In this document: piece after piece, positions 1 through 10,870 of the stretch
How positions within the stretch are numbered: position 1 is the stretch's first letter
How the letters are laid out: every line of letters starts with the position of its first letter
From: Lamellibrachia satsuma
Taxonomy: Eukaryota; Annelida; Polychaeta; Sabellida; Siboglinidae
Length of the DNA stretch: 64,000 nucleotides
Direction of reading: 5' to 3'
Assembly (NCBI GenBank): GCA_033239005.1
Contig: BSQZ01000035.1
Span: forward strand, 4,740,501-4,804,500
Made by a program: the position numbers and the translations under genes
The notes under the pieces: model-generated
Database searches by the model: none
What the model saw: the letters and a program-made list of their open reading frames with translations, nothing else
Told to the model about the DNA's origin: nothing

Positions 1-63
1 TCCTCACATAAGATCACCACTTCCTCACATAAGATCACCACTTCCTCACATAAGATCACCACT
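1..63. repeat. Three exact 21-bp tandem copies
   Basis: The unit TCCTCACATAAGATCACCAC plus T is repeated three times without change, and the array may extend beyond the window start. It is a short minisatellite with no coding content. Positions 64-428 hold no supportable gene. They only lead into the polypyrimidine tract and AG that precede the exon at 429. Confidence 0.9.
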
Positions 64-428
64 TTCAAGCTGTCCTGTGCCATGCCTTCCAACAGATCCT
101 ACTGGACCCTTTGAACCCAAGGCACATGCTTGTTGCAAGTAGTATTTTGATCTTTCCAACATGTAATAGAATGTACATTGTTGTGAATTTTGAAAATTGT
201 CGCAACTTGTGAGTGCATTTGGTTACAAGCTTCACATTCAAACTCACGTAATCAGGTACTCTTTCACACACATGCATGTGTATGCACCCACAATACATAT
301 GCCTACACACATACACAAATGACCTGCCACCTGATGAAACATTAATAAATCATGAATGCACTCACATATTTGTGATTGAGTTTCAAGGCTGACAATGGTT
401 TCTGCAATGCTCCTTTGGCTTTTTTCAG

Positions 429-3208
429 TTGTGGAGCAAATGCTCTATCAAATAAGCCTTAACCAGGAGGAGCTGAAACGACAGTATCGCAATCTCTTCA
501 AGGAGGTTAAGGAACTCAAGGACCTGAGGGCAAAAGAAGGAGATGTACCTGGCGAAATTCCCGAGGACATCCATCTCCCTCTGGAAACCATGGAGTATGT
601 GGACTCCATGGAGGAGAAAATCAAGGACCCAGTGATGGAAAGATGCCTGGTGAGAACATTTATAGTGCACATTCATATAACATGTGGCAAATTGTTGCTC
701 TGACTTGATCCTTACCACTGTCTGTATTTTCTGAAATTCCTTTCATATACTTTAGTCTTGTGTTTTTTTGCTTATATCCTTTGCCTCATAATTTGCTTAC
801 TCTCCCTCAGTGACACCTTTATACTATATACCACATATAGGTTTCAACATATCCAGATTTTTTATGAAGAATAACAAATCAATTTCACACAAGAAAGAGA
901 TAGGAAATTGATTTAATAATTTTTTTACAAATGTTGGCCCAAATCACGCAAAACAGATTTCATTACCAGATATATCTATTCATGACTACTTGGGAAAAGG
1001 ACTGGAAAGTAGTGGGTTTTTTATGGTATGTTTACAAGTTACAGACCCACATCATTGTTACCTCAGTTATAAAAAAATGCTAGAAAAAAATGTATTTGCT
1101 GATGACACAAACCTGTTTTTACTGTGATAGTAATTTAAATGAACTGATCCGATGGACAAACACAGAGATGGATAAGCTGCATGCGTGGTTTGCTGTAAAT
1201 AGGTTATCAATAAATATTACAAAAACAAATTGCATGGTGTTTGGAAATCGCAAACTGAATACAATCATCTTCATAAAGATCAACAAAGAAGCACTTGATA
1301 TAGTTGAAGTCACTAAATGTTTAGGCATTCTGATTGATGACAAGTTAATGTGGAAAAATCATATTTCCTTAGTGAAATCTAAACTTTCAAAGTGTTGTGT
1401 GATTATGTACAGAGACAGCGTCATGATTGACAGATGTGGCTTGAGTGTATTTTACCACTCACTGTTTTTTGCCTTATATTATGTACTGCGTTGATACTGT
1501 GTATGGGGCAACACTTATGCTACAAATATTGAGTGTTTAGTCTTGTTACAGGAAAAGGTAGTAAGGTTACTTTGTGGTGCTAAGAGGTTGGATCACACAT
1601 CTAGGCTATTTTATAATCTTCGCATTCTTAAAGTACCAGATATTGTGGAGTTAAGAATTGGTATAATTGTGTTTAAGGCATATCACAATCAATTGCCAAC
1701 GTATGTACAACAGTTTTTTTCAGTCAGCACGAATCTGTTTATGCAACCCGACAAAATTACACATTTACTCAAAAGTGTGCACGTTCTAATATGAAAAGTA
1801 TGAGTTTATCAATTAAAGGTGTACAACTCTGGAATTCTCTTGATAGTTCACTATTTTAAAATGACTGAGATTACGATTATAAAATAATATTTTGATCTAA
1901 ATTGCTTGGGGTGGTTTTAGTTAAATTGACTGCAAATTCAAATTGGCTTGGGGTGTAATTAAATTTACTACTTCACGTTCGGCCTGCCATAAATGAACAT
2001 GAAGTCTCATGTACCATGTTTTGAAAACGAAACAATCTGTCACATGCGTACAATTGTATACTGTATTTTATTCAGTACTATATATTTTTATTTGTAATAG
2101 GGCAAGTAACACAAGTATTACACTTCTCCTTGCCTTTTTCGGCAATTTTACAGTTACGAAATGCTGTTCTGTTATGTTTGTGTATTATTGTTGTTGAAAA
2201 ATAAAGATTCATTCTTAGGTTCATAGCTCTGGGAAGAAAAATACTGGTGCTCTACTGTATGTATATATTCGCTTACTTTTTCATGCCAAGTACCTAGGAT
2301 CCATTGGAGGAAAAGATCTGAAGGATGCTGCCCGGAAAATTATGAGTCGGGTCATGACAAATGACCTGGCTCAGAAATTCAATTGGAAGGGAATGGGAGG
2401 AAAAAGAGCCTTTCTGACCCTTCATCTAAACAAAGTGGTGACTAGTAAATATATGTACTGTCAATGGTGCAATGTTGCACTTGCATTTGTAAACATCTAT
2501 TTCATGCTTCTCTAATTAGGCAGGTTTTTCTACATTTTTAAATGCATACTGTCTTGAAGTTCAGTTTTCTCAAATGGATCAGATCTTGAACGAAGATTTG
2601 TAATGTGAACATTATTTTCTACTGTGTGGTGCTGTTTCCTTTGTCTATGTTATTTATGTATGTTAGATTAAAAATTCGCTCTGTTTTCATTTCATGCGTG
2701 ATGTTACCTGTTGCTAGAATTGCCTGGTTATTACAGCATAATTTTACTTCATGAAGCCACTACTCTGTTAGTTTCGCCCTTGCAGATGGTCAGATATGCA
2801 TGATACGCATCTTCACCATCTCAAAAAGATTGCACATGCATCTACAATGTGTGAGAAAACTGCTCATTCAGAAGGAGGGAATATGGAATGTTATGGATGA
2901 CTGAAACTAGATGATGATGTGTTAAGCTTTTACAGGTTTAGTCTACACTTTAATTAAAAATATAGTGTAGCAACCTTGCTTTTGTTGAATTTATAATTTT
3001 CTACTTGAAACAACATACTAGCAGTAGCACTTTAACAATTGGTGCATATTCCATTTTTAGTAGACCCTGTAAGTGTATTCTGACAGTTTCTATGCATTTC
3101 GTTTTCACTGGTTTTATAATCTTTTCAGAGGCTGTCAAACTGAACACAATTCTTGGAGAAATGAAAGAAGATGCCATTGCAGGAGCTTGTCAATTTTGGC
3201 TGCGCTAA
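429..3208 (+). pseudogene. DUF4806-type host gene, last three exons, with a damaged splice site
   Basis: Three coding blocks fit one gene. Exon A (429-649) follows TTTTTCAG and ends in a GTGAGA donor. It encodes a charged, coiled-coil-like segment and then an LPLETMEYVDSMEEKIKDP motif. Exon B (2285-2444, donor GTAAAT) encodes YLGSIGGKDLKDAARKIM followed by NWKGMGGKRAF. Exon C (3129-3208) ends VKLNTILGEMKEDAIAG, with a stop at 3206-3208. The layout 'two-helix LE.....DP, then GG.d......R.m.n..a..fnwkG..gK..F' is that of DUF4806 proteins, whose function is unknown. Phases agree (0 at A/B, 1 at B/C). However, the acceptor before exon B reads TTTTTCAT, where the inverted copy at 7491 has TTTTTCAG, so correct splicing here is doubtful. 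A LINE fragment lies in the first intron. Upstream exons are outside the window. Confidence 0.6.
841..1857 (+). mobile_element. LINE (CR1/L2/Jockey-like) reverse transcriptase fragment in the DUF4806 intron, left copy
   Basis: Broken frames read as a non-LTR retrotransposon RT. Near 915-950 there is an FNNFFTNVGPN motif (start of the RT domain). Near 1096 the active-site block reads VFADDTNLF in a frame that soon shifts. The thumb region 1120-1490 reads WFAVNRLSINITKT and then KCLGILIDDKL. The tail 1543-1850 ends with KGVQLWNSLDSS. A large internal deletion lies between about 1015 and 1075. The clade is not certain. The same fragment occurs inverted at 7960-8980, because both are arms of one palindrome. 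It is dead: frames change at least three times. Confidence 0.7.
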
Positions 3209-3982
3209 GCGAAGGACCGAGTCGGAGGCAGGAAGACGAGGACTCTTCTGAAAGCACTGAACAACCCCAGTTCAGAGTAGTAGTGGGAGAAGTGAAATTA
3301 AGTATTCATTATGAAAAATTGCAGTTTGATAAGGAAGGAAAAGAACATTTTACACAGGAATAAGTTTTTGATGACTTGTGTATATACCCAATTAATTTGT
3401 TTTTGTGTTTTGGTAAAAATGTTAATTGCAATGTTTTTGTTTCTGTGTGGACTATTACATGATTAGCAGCAGATATTGCTGTTCATTGCAGTTATGTAAA
3501 TTTGTTGCTGTTGTTATAATTCATAATTTTTCTGAAGTCATATTAACATTACATTGATTAAAATGTTGGTTTATCGCTTTTGTGGTGTGGTTTTATTTAG
3601 TACTGCAGTTTCACTTTGTTGTAGAATGTGCATATTACAATAGGCTAAAAAGCAGAATATTTACCATTGGAAAGCATGATATGCTCCCTTGGTTCAGTTG
3701 TTAGTGTTTATGTCAACTTGGATGTGGGTAGATGCTACGAGGGACCTTGTGAACCTCAATAATTCAACCTATTTATGGTTAATATGAAAAGCTGTGATAT
3801 CTTCACTGCCACATTGATAAGCACATTATAGGAAATTGGAAGCACTTTACTCCATATTTGTTCTTTGTTTTTTCTTGCTTGATAATCACCATTAACAGTA
3901 ATAATACTGACAAGTTTTTAGATGCACATGCAGTGACCAAATGTCTTATGGTCATGCAGGTTGCAGTAAAGATGGTATACAT

Positions 3983-4253
3983 TGGTCCAACGTTGGCAGT
4001 GAGTGTTGGCTGGGCATTGGCCCAATGCCGTTGGCCCAATGGTGTCGACATGGTGCAAAATGACGTTGGCCCAATGTCAGGATTCTGACAGTGGCCCCAT
4101 GCCGAATGTTGCATTGGGCCAACGTTGGCATTGAGTGTTGGCTGGGCATTGTCCCAATGGTGTCGACTTGGTGCAAAATGACGTTGGCCCAATGTTAGGA
4201 TTATGACAGTGGCCCCATGCCGCATATTGCATTGGGCCAATGTTGGCCCAATG
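3983..4253. repeat. CCAACGTTGGC / CATTGGGCCAA repeat block, left arm
   Basis: Two roughly 150-bp degenerate units lie in tandem. Each is built of short self-complementary words such as CATTGGGCCAACGTTGGC and AATGACGTTGGCCCAATG. The block has the look of a foldback/MITE terminus. It is mirrored at 4466-4728. There is no coding potential beyond shadows of the repeat. Confidence 0.75.
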
Positions 4254-4465
4254 CCTGCTTACTATCTGGGTAGTTACCCATTTGAGTGTTGCTATTGTCT
4301 GTTGTCAGTATTGACTATAGTATTGAGACCGGCTCAACTGTCTCAAGGGTTGGTTTTTCTGTTGTTCACGTTTTCACCATTGATTTGGTGCTATTGTTAT
4401 TACTATTGTTGTTCCGGTTTGTCTAGTTTGTGAAACTGTAACTACAGGTAGCAAGCAGGCATAAG

Positions 4466-4728
4466 GCCAACATTGGCCCAATGCAACATGTGGCCATTGT
4501 CACAATCCTGACATTGGGCCAACGTCATTTTGCACCAAGTTGACACCATTGGGCCAACAGCATTGGGCCAACACCCAGCCAGTACTCACTGCCAACGTTG
4601 GCCCAATGCAATATGCGGCATGGGGCCACTGTCACAATCCTTACATTGGGCCTACGTCATTTTGCACCAAGTCGACACCATTGGGCCAACGCACAGCCAG
4701 GACTCACTGCCAACGTTGGGCCAATGTA
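4466..4728. repeat. CCAACGTTGGC / CATTGGGCCAA repeat block, right arm
   Basis: This is the inverted counterpart of 3983-4253, again with two tandem units. The two blocks flank a 210-bp spacer (4254-4465) without recognisable features. They form the innermost stem of the palindrome. Confidence 0.75.
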
Positions 4729-5335
4729 TACCACCATCTTTACTGCAACCTGCATGACCATAATACTTTTGGTCACTGTGCATCTGAAAACTTGTCAGTA
4801 TTATTACTATTAATGGTGATTACAATGTTTATGTCTTATCAAGCAAAAAAAAAACAAGCACATATGGAGTAAAGTGCTTCAAATTTCCTATAATGTGCTT
4901 ATCAATGTGGTAGTGAAGATATCACAGCTTTTTATATCAACCATAAATAGGTTGAATTCTGGAGGTTCACAAGGTCCCTTCGCAGCATCTACCCACATCC
5001 AAGTTGACATCCTATATAAACACTAATTATTGAACCAAGGAAGCATTTCTTGCCTTCCAATGGTAAATATTCTGCTTTTTAGCCTATTGTAATATGCACA
5101 TTTTACAACAAAGTGAAACTGCAGTACTAAATAAAACCACACCACAAAAGCGATACAACTGACAAACCAACGTTTTAATCAATTTAATGTTAATAGATGA
5201 CTTCAGAAAAATTATGAATTATAATAACAGCAACACATTTAACTGCAATGAACACAGAAACACAAACATAGCAATTAGCATTTTTACCAAAACACAAAAA
5301 CAAATTGATTGGGGATTTAAATATCTATATCTTCA

Positions 5336-5773
5336 GGACGAAGATTTTTAGGACGACGGTTGAACCGATCCTGATATATGGATGCGATTCGCGGTCACTA
5401 ACACAATCACTAGAAAATGCACTGGATGGCACCTACACAAGAATGCTGCAGAAAACTCAAAATGTGTCATGGTGCCACCACTTGACCAACCAAAAACTGT
5501 ACGGCTCTCTCCCACGGATCACCACCATCGTGATTACAACTGCGTTTTCGTCTGGCAGGTCATGTGATGCGCCATGACGAAGCAACCAACAAAGTCCTGC
5601 TCTGGAAGCCCGATGGCCCTCGGAGAAGGGGTCGATCAACAACTACTCTACAAAACATACTAGAGAAAGACACAAACCTCAGCGGGACAAATCTAATAGC
5701 GACAATGAAGAACCGAAACCTCTGGAAAAAATCATCATGTCACCACATTAAGTAGATGACATAAGTAAGTAAG
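5336..5773 (+). mobile_element. 5'-truncated LINE 3' end, inserted in the right arm
   Basis: Frames read the C-terminal tail of an RTE-like or related endonuclease-RT LINE: LIYGCDSRSL (5370-5400), then HVMRHDEATNKVLLWKPDG followed by RRRGRSTTTLQNILEKDT and a terminal NLWKKS near 5735. The 3' end is a short TAAG microsatellite-like tail (5759-5773), usual for such LINEs. A 10-bp direct repeat TATATCTTCA at 5326-5335 and 5774-5783 is the likely target duplication. The left arm lacks this insert, so it arrived after the palindrome formed. Confidence 0.7.
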
Positions 5774-6323
5774 TATATCTTCACAAGTCATCATAAAACT
5801 TATTCCTGTATAAAATGTTCTTTTCCTTCCTTATCAAACTGCAATTTTTCATAATGAATACTTCATTTCACTTCTCCCACTACTATGAATTAGAATAGTC
5901 GTTACACATGATATTGTAATAATAATTTTGCACGGAAACACAAGTGTTAATGCATGTTAAATGCACGTTCCAATAAAAAAGAGAAACCTTATCATGTGCC
6001 TTGTAGGACAAGTCTAAAATGGCTTGAAAACCATAAGTGCAACAATATTTACTAAAAGCTAACAAGATCATGGGGCAGACAGCGTCTTTGTTTCAACGCA
6101 AAGGCATCGCAATGGATTAAACAAAACCCACATTTATAAACCTTCAATGCTGAAAGGCACACGGGGATCGACTGATTGAACATTACTGTACAGGGGTGGG
6201 GAATTAGGCACACTGGTCTCTCTTGCAATCAGCCCTTAACAAAACGTAACATTGTGAACACAGAACATGACGAATGTACAGTTCAAAAGCGACCAAGCAT
6301 AGCATGCTTTGTGCTCAGAAGCA

Positions 6324-6397
6324 CTGCATATTATGAACTAATAAACTGGACAGAGAAAGTTTTTTCTCTGTCCAGTTTATTAGTTCATAATATGCAG
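6324..6397. repeat. Perfect 35-bp inverted repeat with 4-base loop
   Basis: The arm 6324-6358 (starting CTGCATATTATGAAC) is exactly reverse-complementary to 6363-6397, with a GTTT loop at 6359-6362. It lies in the right-arm stretch that has no left-arm partner (5895-6480). That stretch otherwise shows no gene. Confidence 0.95.
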
Positions 6398-6554
6398 AGC
6401 ACTGAGTGCATCAGATAGTGATAGAGTTTCTTTTTGAATGAAGACAAATAGAAAAAGAAGCTCAGCATCAGATTCAGTCTTCACTGGGGTTGTTCAGGCT
6501 GTTCGGTGCTTTCAGAAGAGTCCTCCTCTTCCTGCCTCCGTCCCGGTCCTTCGC

Positions 6555-7490
6555 TTAGCATAGCCAAAATTGACAAACTCCCACAATGGCATCTTCTGTC
6601 ATTTCTCCAAGCATTGTGTTCAGTTTGACAGCCTCTGAAAACTTGATAAAGCCAGTGAAAACGAAATGCATAGAAACTGTCAGAATACACTTACCTACTA
6701 AAAATGGAATGTGCACCACTTGTTTTCTATCTTAAAGTGCTACTGCTAGTATGTTGTTTCAAGTAGAAAATTATAAATTCAACAAAAGCAAGGTTGCTAC
6801 ACTATATTTTTAATTAAAGTGTAGACTAAACCTGTAAAAGCTTAACACATCATCATCTAGTTTCAGTCATCTATAATATTCCCTCCCTCCCTCTGAATGA
6901 GCAGTTTTCTCACACCCTGCAGATGCATTTGCAGTCTTTTTGAGATGGTTAAGATGCGTATCATGCATATCTCACCATCTGCAAAGGTTAAACTAACAGA
7001 ATAGTGGTTTCATGAAGTAAAATTATGCTGTAGTAACCAGGCAATTCTATCAAAAGGTAACATCACGCATGAAATGATGAAACGAAAACAGAGCGAATTT
7101 TGAATCTAACATACATAGATAACATAGATGAAGGAAACAGCACCACCCGGTAGAAAATAATGTTCATGTTACAAATCTTTGTTCAAGATCTGATCCAGTT
7201 GGGAAAACTGAACTTCAAGACAGTGTGCATTTAAAAATGTAGAAAAGCCTGTCTAATTAGAGAAGCATGCAATAGATGTTTACAAATGCAAATGTCAAAA
7301 TATTGTACCATTGACAGTACATATACTTACTAGTCACCACTTTGTTTAGATGAAGGGTCAGAAAGGCTCTTTTTCCTCCCATTCCCTTCCAATTGAATTT
7401 CTGAGCCAGGTCATTTGTCATGACCCGACTCATAATTTTCCAGACAGCAACCTTCAGGTCTTTTCCTCCAATGGATCCTAGGTACTTGAC
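6555..7490 (-). pseudogene. Inverted copy of DUF4806 exons B and C
   Basis: On the minus strand, exon B' (7490-7331) follows an intact TTTTTCAG acceptor and ends in a GTAAGT donor. Exon C' (6634-6555) follows TTTTCAG and ends at a TAA in the same place as the plus-strand copy. Exon B' keeps the VKYLGSIGGKDL and NWKGMGGKRAF blocks of DUF4806. Its splice signals are better than those of the left copy, but the upstream exon (429-649 in the other arm) is absent. Alone it is a gene fragment. It could be expressed only if joined to another first exon. Confidence 0.6.
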
Positions 7491-7959
7491 CTGAAAAAGT
7501 AAGCGAATATATACAAACAGTAGAGCACCAGTATTCTTCTTCCCAGAGCTGTAAACCTAAGAATGAATCTTTATTTTTCAACAATAATAATATACAAACA
7601 TAACAGAACAACATTTTATAAATATAAAATTGTCAAAAAAGGCAAGAAGTGTAATACTTGTGTTACTTGCCCTATTACAAATAAAAATACATAATACTGA
7701 ATAAAATACAGTATACAATTGTACACATGTGACTGATTGTTTCGTTTTCAAAACATGGTACATCAGACTTCATGTTCATTTAAGGCAGGCCGAACGTGAA
7801 GTAGTAAATTTAATTACATCCCAAGCCAATTTAAATTTGCAGTCAATTTAACGAAAACCACCTCAAGCAATTTAGATCAAAATATTGTTTTATAACCCTA
7901 ATCCCAGTAATTTTTTTCACCATAAATAGTTACATATCAGATACATAGCTCTTCAAAAT

Positions 7960-8980
7960 TGTAGCTTTATAATTTTTTTTTAAAGATGAACATTCCAACA
8001 ACATCTTTTTGAACTATCAAGATAATTCCAGAGTTGTACACCTTTAATTGATATACTCATACTTTTCATATTAGAACGTGCACACTTTTGAGTAAATGTG
8101 TAATTTTGTCGGGTTGCATAAACAGATTCGTGCTGACTGAAAAAAAACTGTTGTACATACGTTGGCAATTGATTGTGATATGCCTTAAACATAATTATAC
8201 CAATTCTTAACTCCACAATATCTGGTACTTTAAGAATGTGAAGATTATAAAATAGTCTAGATGTGTGATCCAACCTCTTAGCACCACAAAGTAACCTTAC
8301 TACCTTTTCCTGTAACAAGACTAAACACTCAATATTTGTAGCATAAGTGTTGCCCCATACACAGTATCAACGCAATACATAATATAAGGCAAAAACAGTG
8401 AGTGGTAAAATACACTCAAGCCACATCTGTCAATCATGACGCTGTCTCTGTACATAATTACACAACACTTTGAAAGTTTAGATTTAACTAAGGAAACAAG
8501 ATTGTTCCACGTTAATTTGTCATCAATCAGAATACCTAAACATTTAGTTACTTCAACTCTATCAAGTGCTTCTTTGTTGATCTTTATGAAGATGCTTGTG
8601 TTAATTTTGCGATTTCCAAATATCATGTAATTTGTTTTTGTAACATTTATTGATAACCTATTTACAGCAAACCACACATGCAGCTTATCCATCCCTGTGT
8701 TTGTCCATCGGATTAGTTCATTTAAATTACTATCAGTTACTATCAGAGTAAAACTTAGGTAATAATGATATGGGTCTGTAACTTGTAAGCATACCATTAA
8801 AAAAAACACTACTTTCCAGTCTTTTTCCCAAGTAGTCATGAATAGATATAGCTGGTAATGAAATCTGTTTTGCGTGATTTGGGCCAACGTTTGTAAAAAA
8901 ATTATTAAATAAATTTCCTATCTCTTTGTTGTCTGAAATTGATTTTTTATTCTTCATAAAAAATCTGGATATGTTGAGAC
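7960..8980 (-). mobile_element. LINE (CR1/L2/Jockey-like) fragment, right-arm copy
   Basis: This is the mirror copy of 841-1857. It has a longer open frame (8887-8321) running from the RT start through WFAVNRLSINVTKT and KCLGILIDDKL, then a second frame (8318-7980) ending in KGVQLWNYLDSS. It is truncated and frameshifted. It marks how far the palindrome reaches. Confidence 0.7.
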
Positions 8981-9158
8981 AGAGCAAGGCAGGCTAGAGA
9001 CTGTGTCATAAAGTACAGAAATATATGCTGAGATGGTGAGAAACAGTAAAGCAAGATGGAGACAGTGTCACAAAATAAATGTATGCTAAAAGCTACAACA
9101 TTTTAATTAGTGTCATGAAGACATTATAAAGACATGAAGAAATACAGGGCCACGTTAC

Positions 9159-9170
9159 CGCGCATGCGCA
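9159..9170. promoter_or_regulatory. NRF-1-like palindromic site
   Basis: CGCGCATGCGCA matches the animal NRF-1 consensus (YGCGCAYGCGCR) at every position. It lies at the edge of a GC-rich island-like stretch (9150-9430) in otherwise AT-rich DNA, as at many animal housekeeping promoters. No complete gene is visible next to it. Confidence 0.45.
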
Positions 9171-9204
9171 ACAGGATGTTAATCTACACAATTTTTGGTC
9201 TAAA

Positions 9205-9462
9205 TGTAGCCATTTCGTGTGACGGCATCTCCGATGACTGTGTCTGCTGTTTTCTCGTCGGTGGAAGCTGGAGCCTCCAGCCCTCCTCCTCCTCTTCCCT
9301 TCCCTTTCTCTACATTTCCGAAACAGGTGGTCGTTGAATGACGTACAGCCAGGTCGTTCAACCGTTCTGCACTGGCACACCTTTTGTCGACGACCTGGAT
9401 GCTTTGGGTCGACGGGAAGGCATATTTTGCCACATATAAGACATTGTTTCTTGAAATTAAAT
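9205..9462 (-). CDS. Possible exon with Cys-rich, zinc-finger-like segment
   Basis: In one minus-strand frame the GC-rich island encodes a Cys-rich stretch that starts CLICGKICLPVDPKHPGRR. It continues with further Cys residues (VCQC, GC), a basic run and an S/T-rich tail. The Cys spacing (C-x2-C, then C-x-C) suggests metal binding, but I do not recognise the family. Overlapping minus-strand frames are also open here, so the frame choice is uncertain. It stops at the minisatellite. It could be the 5' end of a host gene on the minus strand, or chance. Confidence 0.25.
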
Positions 9463-9737
9463 GGAGAAAACGGTAGTTTATGGAAATGCGTAAAATGGAG
9501 AAAACGACGAGTTTGAAGAAAGGCGGTAAATGGAGAAAACGGCGAGTTTTAAGAAACGCGGGTAAATGGAGAAAACGGCGAGTTTGTAGAAAGGCTGGAA
9601 ATGGAGAAAACGGCGAGTTTGTAGAAACGCGGGTAAATAGAGAAAACGCGAATTTGTAGAAACGCGGTAAATGGAGAAAACGGTAGTTTATGGAAATGCG
9701 ATAAATTGAGAAAACGGCGAGTTTGTAGAAACGCGGG
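9459..9737. repeat. Minisatellite, eight units of about 35 bp
   Basis: Eight degenerate units carry the core AAATGGAGAAAACGGCGAGTT followed by TGTAGAAACGCGG or TATGGAAATGCG. Units 1 and 7 are the TATGG type, so a higher-order pattern exists. From 9738 to 10311 no gene is supported. Confidence 0.85.
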
Positions 9738-10311
9738 CCGCCACCCAGCCGCTAGAAACGCTACAATACAGCAGAAACCTCGAGACATGTGCGAGGATTG
9801 CCGATGATGTCATGTTATAGGCTTCATCTAGAATATGAAAGAGTTTCCGCGCTAGGGACCAAACGTATACCTCCTGGTCTTGTTGGCTCATCGTTGTCGT
9901 TGCGGTGATTGTGGCGGGACGAGCTCTCAGTGAATGGTGAATAATGTTATGCTGATATTCATTAGTGTTGACCACTATATGTTCATTAATTGTTGGCTGA
10001 TCCCATTAGGGGGTTTTGATGGAAGTTTTCTTGGTTTTATTGGAGATGTGAATTTAGGGTTGAAGTGTAGCTGCGCTGAATCTTTAAACAGCGTTTATCA
10101 ATATTTTCGTTTCTGGTTGCTACTGTGGTGTTCGAGCATAATGATAAATTTAAATACATAGGCATAGCTATTCCATCATTGCGTTCTTTGTTTTGAGGGC
10201 GACGTTTTTTTTCTTGCCCCTAGCGACACTTTGCCTCGTTACGACACTGAATATACGACTATATAAATGTACCCATCGAGTGCGTAACAGACGAAGATCT
10301 TGAAACTTAGT

Positions 10312-10461
10312 TGTTACGTGTCTTACGTATGTATTGACGAAGTATAACTCAAGAATATCAATTTGAAGTGTAGCGTGAACAGAAGCTTTGCTAGCCGACC
10401 CAATCTGATACAAACTAGCGTGGCGTCATCTTGCGAGTAGTAATAACATTATAACGCAACA
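10312..10461 (-). repeat. Gypsy-1 3' LTR
   Basis: This 150-bp LTR has a TGTT/AACA inverted terminus. It is the partner of 31772-31924. Confidence 0.9.
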
Positions 10462-10472
10462 TCCTTCCCCTT
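10462..10472 (-). promoter_or_regulatory. Gypsy-1 polypurine tract
   Basis: On the minus strand AAGGGGAAGGA lies directly before the TGTTGCG start of the 3' LTR, as expected for the plus-strand primer of reverse transcription. This fixes both the LTR border and the element's direction. Confidence 0.8.
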
Positions 10473-10574
10473 ATGGAGAAGCATACAAGTTACATACACT
10501 TTAGTATAGTATGTTGTATAAATTATAGATATGCAAATTAAATGAACATAGTGACAAGCATTAGTCAACTATAG

Positions 10575-10580
10575 AACATA
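10575..10580. repeat. Polinton target-site duplication, left
   Basis: AACATA directly abuts the left terminus. The same six bases follow the right terminus at 27849-27854. Six base pairs is the known Polinton/Maverick duplication length. Confidence 0.95.
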
Positions 10581-10735
10581 AGTAGTTAAGGAGATGGGAA
10601 ACGAGGGATCAAAAGAGGTGACCAGTAGGGAGGGAAGAGGTCATTTCCGGTATAGAGTGTCGTGAGTAGCCCCAGCGCCACCTAGCGGTGACCTATATAT
10701 CCACCACGAGCGCCCCCTAGCGACTGGAGTTAACC
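10581..10735 (+). repeat. Polinton left terminal inverted repeat
   Basis: Starts AGTAGTTAAGGAG and ends GGAGTTAACC, matching the reverse complement of 27695-27848. It contains two GCGCC(C/A)CCTAGCG-type blocks (10673-10688, 10708-10723) around ACCTATATATCCA. Confidence 0.95.
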
Positions 10736-10810
10736 GTAAGGGTCATAACCCTAATTAGTTGACATGATCCCGACCTGATCTCATTAGTGTTGACCCTAAC
10801 GTAGTGACCA

Positions 10811-10870
10811 CGTAGTGACCGCTACCCTAACGTAGTGACCGCTACCCTAACGTAGTGACCGCTACCCTAA
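10811..10870. repeat. Three exact 20-bp subterminal repeats
   Basis: CGTAGTGACCGCTACCCTAA is repeated head to tail three times, with partial copies on both sides (from about 10795 to 10885). It lies just inside the left TIR and is not mirrored at the right end. The following AT-rich stretch 11040-11340 has repeated words (AGTAATATAATTA, CATATTAAAGCA) and no gene. Confidence 0.9.

Larger units (their letters stand above)
841..4253. repeat. Left arm of a giant imperfect palindrome
   Basis: From 841 (GTTTCAACATATCCAG) inward, the sequence matches the reverse complement of 8980 inward. Matches run through the LINE fragment, DUF4806 exons B and C, the 3' non-coding stretch to 3800 and the CCAACGTTGG-rich block to about 4253. 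Matches are long, with scattered substitutions and small indels. Exon A (429-649) is outside the arm. The spacer between arms is about 210 bp (4254-4465). Confidence 0.85.
4466..8980. repeat. Right arm of the giant palindrome
   Basis: This is the reverse complement of 841-4253. It is interrupted by a LINE 3'-end insertion (5336-5773) and by a roughly 590-bp stretch (about 5895-6480) with no counterpart in the left arm. It carries inverted copies of DUF4806 exons B and C and of the intronic LINE, but not exon A. The outer boundary at 8980 corresponds to 841. Confidence 0.85.

Noticed and set aside
1..63. Possible CRISPR array, also considered at 15933-16240 and 42356-42706
   Set aside because: The repeats are head-to-tail without unique spacers, and the DNA is animal nuclear.
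3803..4813. Open frames of 70-145 codons over 3803-4240 and 4530-4872 on both strands
   Set aside because: They are translations of the CCAACGTTGGC/CATTGGGCCAA repeat blocks, open on several frames at once. No family motif is present.
10312..10461. 5-bp target duplication for Gypsy-1
   Set aside because: Flanks are TTAGT and GTATT. They do not match, so no duplication is claimed.
10800..10870. Telomere-like reading of the CCCTAA-containing repeats
   Set aside because: The unit is a 20-mer (CGTAGTGACCGCTACCCTAA), not a hexamer array. The CCCTAA is incidental.
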